A stretch of DNA of 59,958 bases. Origin: Bacteroidales bacterium (lineage in GTDB: Bacteria > Bacteroidota > Bacteroidia > Bacteroidales > UBA932). The position numbers were made by a program, and so were the translations under genes. Of the stretch, positions 1-7,338 are shown in pieces; position 1 is the first letter of the stretch, and each line of letters begins with the position of its first letter. Where the stretch lies: positions 1-59,958 of the forward strand of contig JAFYYW010000007.1 of assembly GCA_017548985.1 (NCBI GenBank), read 5' to 3'. The notes under the pieces were generated by a model that saw only the letters and a list, made by a program, of their open reading frames with translations, had not been told where the DNA came from and made no database searches.

Positions 1-1
1 C

Positions 2-49
2 CACGAGGACCGCCAACCGAGCAAGCCAGATGCCACGGTGGCAAAGTGA
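2..49 (+). CDS. C-terminal tail of an upstream gene (partial)
   Basis: The second reading frame is open from the left edge and ends in TGA at 47-49, giving a hydrophilic 15-residue tail. The stop overlaps the ATG at 49 (TGATG), the kind of junction seen between translationally coupled genes. This suggests that a gene to the left is in the same operon as the 49-540 gene. Too little is visible to say what it is, and the frame may not be coding. Confidence 0.3.
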   Translation, partial: HEDRQPSKPDATVAK

Positions 50-540
50 TGCGGATGTTCAATATCAAAAACAAATCTGCTATGCCTTACATCGTTACAC
101 ACGAGAGGACTGGCCGGGTCGGCCGGCGTCATTATGAGGATTCTATCCTCTTCACCAAGAGTTTTGAGGAATGGGAGGACGCCAATGTTTATTTGGAGTC
201 GTTATCCTCATCCATCAAGAAACATCATCCCGTCATTGGGTGCTATTCCAACTTTGATGGCACATTCCTGGTTATTCAGGATGGTCATTATGACTGCCTG
301 GATCGCATTTACATTGAATCTGAATATGAAGCCAACTATGCCGCCACATTTGGGGTGAACGAGGTTGAAAATCAGCGAATGGCCAAATTCTGCGAGGAGC
401 ATCACAAACACGCCCACGTCGGTTCTGCCGGTGAGTATGTCCGTGTATTCTTCATGCCAACAGGGCTTGGGAATATCGTCAAGATTCAGTGTCTAACCTG
501 CGGAGCAGTTGAGGATGTGACGGATTATGATGACTGGTAA
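49..540 (+). CDS. Unrecognised 163-aa protein at the island's left part
   Basis: I do not recognise this family. The protein is soluble, with no signal peptide or membrane segment, and is rich in aromatic and acidic residues. It has several His and Cys residues, including a short HHKHAH stretch and a C-terminal CLTC (CxxC) pair followed by an acidic tail ending in DYDDW, which could bind a metal. GTG at 46 is also in frame, but ATG at 49 overlaps the preceding stop and is the likelier start. The gene lies left of the phosphorothioation operon and is separated from it by a hairpin and a promoter-like sequence, so it is probably a separate transcription unit of the same element. Confidence 0.55.
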   Translation: MRMFNIKNKSAMPYIVTHERTGRVGRRHYEDSILFTKSFEEWEDANVYLESLSSSIKKHHPVIGCYSNFDGTFLVIQDGHYDCLDRIYIESEYEANYAATFGVNEVENQRMAKFCEEHHKHAHVGSAGEYVRVFFMPTGLGNIVKIQCLTCGAVEDVTDYDDW

Positions 541-560
541 CAGGTAGATTCATTAACGCA

Positions 561-596
561 GAGAGCCATCTTCGTTGGATTACGAAAATGGCTCTC
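561..596. terminator. Strong hairpin after the first gene, terminator-like
   Basis: A 9-bp perfect inverted repeat (GAGAGCCAT at 561-569, ATGGCTCTC at 588-596) continues inward, after one mismatch, into a 5-bp stem (TTCGT 571-575, ACGAA 582-586) with a 6-nt loop. It starts 20 nt after the stop codon of the 49-540 gene. No clear T-run follows, so it may be an imperfect terminator, an mRNA-stabilising stem or a protein-binding palindrome. Confidence 0.45.
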
Positions 597-680
597 GATG
601 GTTAATACTCTAGCGAGGAAGTGAGGAATGTGGAGATAATTAACTTGACGCCTTGTTTTCGTATCAACATTACCCACCCA

Positions 681-710
681 TTTATTTGTTGAAAATTTTT
701 GCTAAATTTG
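681..710 (+). promoter_or_regulatory. Bacteroidetes-type promoter of the dnd operon
   Basis: TAAATTTG at 703-710 matches the Bacteroidetes -7 consensus TAnnTTTG exactly. A TTTG sits at 685-688, but 14 nt is short for a -33 element; TTTA at 681-684 gives a more usual spacing of 18. The predicted start near 717 would leave a leader of about 38 nt before dndC at 755. No other promoter of this type was seen before the downstream genes, so the whole 755-15285 operon may depend on it. Confidence 0.55.
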
Positions 711-754
711 CGAATATCATCCCTTGAAGTTTGTAATAAAAAATAATTTTAAGA

Positions 755-2086
755 ATGTCAAGAATCTCTGACATCATTGAAGATATTAAGGAACAGTATC
801 TTGAAGAGGACAATAATATCCCTTGGATTATCGGTTTCAGTGGAGGCAAAGATTCAACGACAGTGCTGACACTAGTATGGCGGGCACTGCTTTTGGTGAG
901 AAAAGAGCGAGGTCAACAAGCTCTTTCTCGACAAGTTTTTGTTGTGAATAACGATACTCTCGTTGAGAATCCAATTATCACAGACTATATAGTTGAAGTT
1001 CTTGATTGTATTAAAAAGGGAGCAACTCAACAAAACCTCCCCATCAGAGTTGAGATAACACTCCCCAAACTTGAAGATAGTTTTTGGATTAGCTTTCTTG
1101 GAAAAGGATACCCCGTGCCAAATAATCAATTTAGATGGTGTACCGAACGTCTTAAGATTAAACCTACTTCTCAGTTTATTTTAGATAAGGTTGACGCAAT
1201 GGGAGAGGCGATTGTTCTGATTGGAACACGTTTATCCGAAAGTGCAACTCGCGCTAAATCGATTAGAAAACATGAGATTAAGGGTCATCGCTTGACAAAG
1301 CACCCTTTAAACCCCAACACGTTTACATATGCTCCAATTAAGGAACTTTACCTTGAAGAAGTTTGGTATGTATTAAGCAAAGAGCCATCTCCCTGGGGCT
1401 ATGATAATGATAAACTTTTCCAGATTTACGCTGACGCATCCGCTGATGATTATGAATGCCCAACGATGATTACCGACAAGACCCAACCCTCATGTGGGCA
1501 AAGTAGATTCGGATGTTGGGTATGTACTGTTGTCAAAGAAGATAAGTCTATGAAGGCATTGGTGGAGCATGGGAATGCGTGGATGGCCCCAATGCTGGCT
1601 TATCGTGATTTAATGGTTGAAGGACGTAACATTTCTGAGAACCGTTATTCGACTCGCAGGAACGGACAAGCTGCCGTCGATGCTGAAGGACATAATATGG
1701 GCAATTACACTTTTGAGTACCGGAAAGATATGCTCAAGCGTCTTCTGATTCTTCAACGTGATCTTCAGAAGATTAAACCTCATATGGAGCTGATTTCTAA
1801 TCAAGAACTTGTTGCCATCCAGATTAATTGGTTCCGTGATGGTTTCTTTTCCCCTAAAGTTACTGACATCTTTAATGATGTTTATAACCGTACGATGCCT
1901 TTTGAGAACATGCAATACGAAGAGCGATTGCTTCTCGAACAGGTGTGTAGGGATACACCTGAGGATTACCACTTGATCAACGATCTTGTCTCGCTGCAGA
2001 AAAGTAAAACCATTTTAATGAATAATAATGGGTTACAGGGTGATATCGAGCGCAGATTGGATAACTATATAAACGAAAGAAGGTAA
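755..2086 (+). CDS. dndC: DndC, DNA phosphorothioation sulfurtransferase
   Basis: DndC is the ATP-pyrophosphatase-type, iron-sulfur enzyme that takes part in putting sulfur into the DNA backbone. The 443-aa protein shows a PP-loop SGGKDST at residues 29-35, the family segment FRWCTERLKIKP around Cys129, and a cluster of four cysteines (235, 247, 254, 257) in the order expected for the 4Fe-4S site of this PAPS-reductase-like family. The gene opens the operon and is followed after 1 nt by dndD, indicating coupled translation. No cysteine desulfurase (DndA) gene is seen in the window, so sulfur would have to come from a chromosomal IscS/SufS or from a gene further left. Start: ATG 755, downstream of a matching promoter. 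Confidence 0.94.
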   Translation: MSRISDIIEDIKEQYLEEDNNIPWIIGFSGGKDSTTVLTLVWRALLLVRKERGQQALSRQVFVVNNDTLVENPIITDYIVEVLDCIKKGATQQNLPIRVEITLPKLEDSFWISFLGKGYPVPNNQFRWCTERLKIKPTSQFILDKVDAMGEAIVLIGTRLSESATRAKSIRKHEIKGHRLTKHPLNPNTFTYAPIKELYLEEVWYVLSKEPSPWGYDNDKLFQIYADASADDYECPTMITDKTQPSCGQSRFGCWVCTVVKEDKSMKALVEHGNAWMAPMLAYRDLMVEGRNISENRYSTRRNGQAAVDAEGHNMGNYTFEYRKDMLKRLLILQRDLQKIKPHMELISNQELVAIQINWFRDGFFSPKVTDIFNDVYNRTMPFENMQYEERLLLEQVCRDTPEDYHLINDLVSLQKSKTILMNNNGLQGDIERRLDNYINERR

Positions 2087-2087
2087 A

Positions 2088-4232
2088 ATGTTTATTGATT
2101 CAATCATACTTAATAATTTCCGGGCATATAAAGGGAGGAACGAAACTGCCTTTAAAAAGAACGGGAAGAATGTATTTTTGATTGCTGGTAATAATGGCTT
2201 CGGCAAGACTACGTATCTATCAGCATTAGTCTGGTGTCTCTATGGGAAATTAATGGTTGATGTTGATGAAAAATTCCGTAGAGAGATTAACGATGCTCAA
2301 GGCTACAAAAGTTTTGCTAGAGCAGGGTTAAACAATATCTGCGCTGCGACTGTCGATGGCCTAGCCCTGAGTGCGGAAGAAAAAAAGCAGCTTGCAAAAA
2401 AAGGTTATGAGAACAACTTCGCCGGACTAGAGAATACTACCCAATACTTCGTTGAGATTCATATTACCGACGTTTTCATTCCTTCAATTCCGTGTTATGA
2501 AGTTACTATAAGGCGGACCTTCGATTATGCTTTAGACACAGAGTATATCGATGTTCTTATTGATGGACAGGTTAATGAACTAGCCAAAGATGTTGGGTAT
2601 GATATCTTTATCAATGATTTTATCCTCTCTAAAGATATTGCAAAGTTCTTCCTTTTCGATGCGGAAAAGATTGTTAATCTTGCAGAAGTCAAGTCTATTG
2701 AAGAAAAACGCAAGCTTAGTACTGCTTATAGCGAAGTGCTTGGAATAAAGAAATATGAGGACATAAAGAAGAATCTTGAGAATCTGCGCATCAAATTTAG
2801 GAAGAAAGCGGGATCAAGTGTGAGTCAGGCAAAGCTTGTAAAGCTTACGTCAGAAGTAGATGATCTAGATAAGTCTATAGGCGAGAAGGAACACGCCCGG
2901 AACACGCTTTCTGCGCAAATTGATAAACTAAGGGCTGAAAAGGATTCTCTTCAGGAGAAATTGATACGCGAAGGGAATGCTATTAGCGTTGACGAATTGG
3001 AAAAACTCAAGGCGGGGCTTATTGCAATAAAAGAAAAGGATACGCAGCTAAAAGCTCAATTGAGAGATATGATGGATATAGCACCATTCGCTATTTCGGG
3101 AGATCTTTTTAGTCGAGCTATTGTTCAATCAAACCTTGAACAGGAAGCCAAAACAAAAACAGCAAATGCGGAAATGCTGATGGCTGCATTGGTCGCTGCA
3201 CAGCAATCAATTATCGGGGAATCAAAAGCCCTCAGTTTATCGGCTGAGCAGAGGGCGCTATTCGAAACCATTATAAGTGAATCGTTTACAAAGACGGTAT
3301 CCCGCTACGCCCCTGATAGAAAGCATAGTGATGTTAAGGTGTTATTCGATTTCTCGGATCAGGAGCATAATGCTTTCAAGAGTTTATACGATAACATTAA
3401 ATTATCTTTCAGCGTCTCATTCCGTCAGCTCGTTAAAGATATTAAGAATAATGCCAATTTGCTTCTTAAGACCCAGAGGAAGATTGCGGCCGCTGAACTC
3501 GATGACGATAATGGTCAGATAAAAGAGGTGCGTTCTCAGAAAGCTTTAGTGGAAACCCAACTAAAGCAATATGAAGATGATAGTCGCTTATTATCTGAAC
3601 AAATAGGATTAATGAATCGTGATCTTGGGATTAAGAAAAAACAACTCTCCGAATGTATTAAGCTTGTCAAGGTTGATGACATGGACAAGGATAAAGATGC
3701 AATTGCAGAGAGACTTATCGGAGAATTGAATGACTTTCTTGCCCAACTACGAGAAAAGAGGAAATCTTCTCTTGAAGAAAAGATTAAAAGTGAGATAGAC
3801 ATTTTGATGCACAAGACAGATTTCATTAATGGTGTTTCTATGGATATTCAGGACAGCATTATTGAGATTAATCTACTTGATAAGGATGGTCAGATTATTA
3901 ATAAAGAGAAATTATCCAAGGGAGAACAACAGCTTTATGCGACGGCAATATTAAAAGCCCTTGTGGATGAGTCTGGAATCTCTTTCCCGGTTTTTATTGA
4001 TAGTCCTTTACAAAAATTCGACAGTATTCACTCTAAGAACATCATTTCAAAATTCTATCCTGCTGTGTCCAAACAGGTCGTTATTTTCCCTTTGTTAGGG
4101 AAAGAGCTATCAGAGACCGAATATGGGAATCTTCTTCCAAATGTTAATAGTGCATTCGTAATACAGAATAAAAACGGCGTATCATCTTTCATAAAAGTTG
4201 CCCCGGACAATATCTTTAGTTATATAGAATAG
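2088..4232 (+). CDS. dndD: DndD, SMC-like ATPase of DNA phosphorothioation
   Basis: This is a 714-aa SMC/Rad50-like ATPase, a member of the DndCDE modification complex thought to open or nick DNA for sulfur insertion. Walker A is GNNGFGKT at residues 34-41. The ABC signature LSKGEQQ is at 609-615 and Walker B (VFIDSP, with Asp638) follows at 635-640. Between them lie two long charged segments, roughly 220-310 and 460-570, that look like coiled coil. Length, motif order and the position between dndC and dndE fit DndD well. The gene begins 1 nt after dndC and ends 3 nt before dndE. Confidence 0.92.
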   Translation: MFIDSIILNNFRAYKGRNETAFKKNGKNVFLIAGNNGFGKTTYLSALVWCLYGKLMVDVDEKFRREINDAQGYKSFARAGLNNICAATVDGLALSAEEKKQLAKKGYENNFAGLENTTQYFVEIHITDVFIPSIPCYEVTIRRTFDYALDTEYIDVLIDGQVNELAKDVGYDIFINDFILSKDIAKFFLFDAEKIVNLAEVKSIEEKRKLSTAYSEVLGIKKYEDIKKNLENLRIKFRKKAGSSVSQAKLVKLTSEVDDLDKSIGEKEHARNTLSAQIDKLRAEKDSLQEKLIREGNAISVDELEKLKAGLIAIKEKDTQLKAQLRDMMDIAPFAISGDLFSRAIVQSNLEQEAKTKTANAEMLMAALVAAQQSIIGESKALSLSAEQRALFETIISESFTKTVSRYAPDRKHSDVKVLFDFSDQEHNAFKSLYDNIKLSFSVSFRQLVKDIKNNANLLLKTQRKIAAAELDDDNGQIKEVRSQKALVETQLKQYEDDSRLLSEQIGLMNRDLGIKKKQLSECIKLVKVDDMDKDKDAIAERLIGELNDFLAQLREKRKSSLEEKIKSEIDILMHKTDFINGVSMDIQDSIIEINLLDKDGQIINKEKLSKGEQQLYATAILKALVDESGISFPVFIDSPLQKFDSIHSKNIISKFYPAVSKQVVIFPLLGKELSETEYGNLLPNVNSAFVIQNKNGVSSFIKVAPDNIFSYIE

Positions 4233-4235
4233 GCT

Positions 4236-4631
4236 ATGTTCACTCAAATAAAGACATCAAAGGCGAATAAAATCATCGTTACTGATCTAAGTCGTCGGTT
4301 TAACTTAGGGGCCGAAAACGTTATCGCTCGAATTGCTTTTGCTTATTCCCTTTCATCAGGGCGTAAGCTCAAACTAAGTGATATTGCTGACTCTCAAGGG
4401 AAAGAGTATAGTAAGAATGTTCTCTTTGGTAATAATTTCCCCTTCTATATAGCTCTCCTTTGCACTCATTATGGCATTTATAAAACCGATAAAGACATTC
4501 CCAAATATATTAAATTACACCTCGACGATGGTCTTCAATTACTGAATAAAGAGCTTAACGATAATCCTAATCTAAATGGTATGGATTACCTTATCGATAA
4601 GATTGATGCTGGCTTAAAAACAATAGGTTAA
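4236..4631 (+). CDS. dndE: DndE, DNA phosphorothioation protein
   Basis: This small 131-aa protein has the typical DndE layout: an N-terminal SKANKIIVTDLSRRF segment, then LGAENVIARIAFAYSL, then GKEYSKNVLFG and a hydrophobic IALLCTHYGIY stretch. DndE is known from other systems as a compact helical tetramer that binds nicked double-stranded DNA. The size is normal and nothing appears missing. It sits 3 nt after dndD and 4 nt before the next gene. The three modification genes are therefore contiguous and complete except for the sulfur donor DndA. The non-essential regulator DndB is also absent nearby. Confidence 0.9.
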   Translation: MFTQIKTSKANKIIVTDLSRRFNLGAENVIARIAFAYSLSSGRKLKLSDIADSQGKEYSKNVLFGNNFPFYIALLCTHYGIYKTDKDIPKYIKLHLDDGLQLLNKELNDNPNLNGMDYLIDKIDAGLKTIG

Positions 4632-4635
4632 GGGA

Positions 4636-7338
4636 ATGTTAAGCGATAAGATAGCTGATCTTTATAGCGCCGGAGAGATCTCAGGCTATGTGTATCTTGC
4701 CTGTGTGGAGCATGACATCCTCACGGTAGGGGACCTCATCGAACAGGGTCTCCTTGAGGATCCAGGATGTGGCTGGGCTGCACAACTGCGTCCATTTATT
4801 GAAGACGAGTCAAGAGAAGAGTATGTTGAGGACAGCTCATCTTCAAGCGACCATGAAGAGCTTTTATCGCCTATTTATGAAATCTATGAAATCGCTTTTA
4901 AGAGGCTAGATGTTAGAACAGCCTCTGCAATTAAGACTCTCCAATCTGAGTATCCGTCTCTTAATATCTTTTTGGTTAAACTAATAAGTGGCGACAGGGT
5001 TTTATGGGAGAGGCTAAAGGGGCTCCATGCTGTTGGCCGAAAAACCGTAAAACGCGCTCACGATTTTGCATTAGAGCTAGAGGTTGCACTTAGACGCAAG
5101 GGGTTATCAGTTGACGATTTAATACCCATACAGGAAACGAAAGAGGTCGTTTCTTGCGAAACTATTGATAAGAATATTGACTACTGTCAAGCAGGAGAGC
5201 CTGTTTTGAAGGAGGCTGTTCGAGAAGCAATATCAGGCCTTTCTGTCAGATCAACAAATGCTCTTCTATCCATTCTTAAGGAAGCTGGGACATATAAAGC
5301 TTTTTGCGAGAGAATTACTTCTGCCGATTTTGATGTAAATAATATTCGCAATATTGGGAGAAAGAGTCTACCAGAAATTCGTTCTTTTATATCTAGTATC
5401 AAGAATGTCTTTATAGATATCTCGGATACTCCGCCTATTAAGAGTAATGAAAGTGTTGAGAATATTGATAGGTTTCAGGCTCTATTTGAGGATAAAATGC
5501 ATGAATTATCCGTGCGGTCATACCATGCAATAGACGCCTTATATGGAAAATGTGGCCGTTCGGTAACACGGTTTATGGAGACTGTCACGCATCCGGATTT
5601 CCGCGTCTCTTCTCTTCCGGCCATCGGGCGAAAAAGCTCAACTGAGATAATTGACTGGATTCAAAACTTCAGAAGAATTGTTTCTGGCTCATCTGAAACG
5701 CATGAAATCGCAGAAAAAGAAGCTCGTGCTTTTACTCTTTCCAAGCAAGGCTTAAAGGGAGATGTCGCTACAATCGAAGATATTAGCAATGAACTTGGTC
5801 ATTTTGCATTCTTTTTTGCATTAATGAGCTTTATCGAGCAATTAAATAACCGCGATAGAGCGATTATCGATTCTCAACTCAAAATATACCAAGGTCAAGT
5901 ATTACAGAATAGAAAAGAAGCCGCTAAGGCCCTCAATATTACACCTGAACGAATGCGGCAATTGCGAATAGCCGTTTTTAAGAAGCTCCGGAGCTATTTG
6001 CCGTTACTCGACAGAATCGGTCAACAATATGAATCAGGATTCAGGTATAGTCTTTCTGAGATTAGTCATATAAACAAGGATGAGGGAACTCATTTCAATG
6101 ATAATTTCATTTTATGGACTATTTCTCATATATGGAAGAATGAATACGAGTTATTAGGTGATCCGGAAACCGCTTTCGCAAATCCCTATGGCTATGAGGT
6201 CAATTTAGTCCTTGTACCAAAAGCTCTTTCAAAAATCTTCGACTTTCATTCATTTGTTCATTACTTTGATCAATTGCGGGAAGCAAAAAGGACAGACGAC
6301 GTCTTGATTCCTCTTCAAGATAGTATGCTACGATTCTTTAAGGACCGAGTCTATTATGAGAAATTAGACCAGTTGTCTTTTCACTGCCGGCATATTCTAA
6401 GAACCGTTTTTGGCTTCGACGTTAATAATGATACGGTTGTCGTGGAACGCAATGCTTCACGGAATAACACTGAGTGGGTAGAGTTAATAATCCGTGAAGT
6501 GGGGCACCCAATGACCATTGAAGAACTTTTTGACGAACTGGAAAAACGTCATCCGGGGAAATCTAAGTCACCAATCGCTCTTGCTGGTGCAGTACGTATG
6601 AACCCCAACCTTGTCCCTATTGGGCGAAGTAGCACTTTTGGCTTACGTGAATGGTCTGGAGGAACTCACCGCGGTGGAACAATTAGAGAGTTCGCAACAG
6701 AATATCTCCTTTCACTTGATAAACCCATAGCTCAGTTACCGGATATAGCTAAATATGTGAGACAATTCCGCCCGTCATCTTCTGATAAGAGCATCAATTC
6801 AAACTTGTTATTGGAAACTACTGGCGCTTTTGACGTTTTCTTTAAAGATGACACAAGGTATATCGGTCTTTCTGGCTATGATTATGGTAACGAGTATCGT
6901 CGTTTTGACCGGAAAAAAGATGCCAAGCGTGATTTTAAGACGAGCTGCACTCTTCTTGAGGAGTTCGTGGCCGAAAATGGAAGATTACCATTCTCACATA
7001 AAGTTGACGAAGAAGAGAAACGGCTTGCTCGCTTTTGGAACGTTCAATTGGCTCAGCTTGAAAAGAGGCTATTAGAAGGAGAAGAGAAAGAGATTATTGA
7101 GTCAATGGCCGAGCGTTTTGCGGGCCTTAAGATTAATAAAAAAGAATTCGATTGGCTCCAGACATATGAGACTATCAAAAGAGCTATTGAGAATGGTTTT
7201 GGGATTTCTTCCTTGTCTAACGAAAAACAGATTTGGCTGAGCAATCAAATTCGTTCGTATAGATATAATAATCTGAGTGATACTCATATGAAATTGATTG
7301 AAGATTTAGTAAAACAGATAAAAGAACATGCTAACTGA
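4636..7338 (+). CDS. 900-aa DNA-binding protein with alpha-CTD-like repeats, sigma4-like HTH and HARE-HTH-like domain
   Basis: The protein looks like a string of modules resembling those of RNA polymerase subunits. Three repeats of an RNA polymerase alpha-CTD-like helix-hairpin-helix unit (start LxVRSxxAL, end IGRKSxxEI) lie at about residues 91-147, 201-254 and 291-345. A sigma-region-4-like segment follows at about 398-456 (LNNRDRAIID, then an HTH around ALNITPERMRQL). A domain around 612-672 (ELIIREVGHPMTIEELFDEL) resembles HARE-HTH, a winged helix found in RNA polymerase delta and fused to restriction enzymes. Another possible winged helix follows at about 680-760, and the C-terminus is charged and helical. 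No nuclease motif was seen. The next gene overlaps its end by 11 nt. A role in DNA or phosphorothioate recognition is inference. Confidence 0.8.
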   Translation: MLSDKIADLYSAGEISGYVYLACVEHDILTVGDLIEQGLLEDPGCGWAAQLRPFIEDESREEYVEDSSSSSDHEELLSPIYEIYEIAFKRLDVRTASAIKTLQSEYPSLNIFLVKLISGDRVLWERLKGLHAVGRKTVKRAHDFALELEVALRRKGLSVDDLIPIQETKEVVSCETIDKNIDYCQAGEPVLKEAVREAISGLSVRSTNALLSILKEAGTYKAFCERITSADFDVNNIRNIGRKSLPEIRSFISSIKNVFIDISDTPPIKSNESVENIDRFQALFEDKMHELSVRSYHAIDALYGKCGRSVTRFMETVTHPDFRVSSLPAIGRKSSTEIIDWIQNFRRIVSGSSETHEIAEKEARAFTLSKQGLKGDVATIEDISNELGHFAFFFALMSFIEQLNNRDRAIIDSQLKIYQGQVLQNRKEAAKALNITPERMRQLRIAVFKKLRSYLPLLDRIGQQYESGFRYSLSEISHINKDEGTHFNDNFILWTISHIWKNEYELLGDPETAFANPYGYEVNLVLVPKALSKIFDFHSFVHYFDQLREAKRTDDVLIPLQDSMLRFFKDRVYYEKLDQLSFHCRHILRTVFGFDVNNDTVVVERNASRNNTEWVELIIREVGHPMTIEELFDELEKRHPGKSKSPIALAGAVRMNPNLVPIGRSSTFGLREWSGGTHRGGTIREFATEYLLSLDKPIAQLPDIAKYVRQFRPSSSDKSINSNLLLETTGAFDVFFKDDTRYIGLSGYDYGNEYRRFDRKKDAKRDFKTSCTLLEEFVAENGRLPFSHKVDEEEKRLARFWNVQLAQLEKRLLEGEEKEIIESMAERFAGLKINKKEFDWLQTYETIKRAIENGFGISSLSNEKQIWLSNQIRSYRYNNLSDTHMKLIEDLVKQIKEHAN

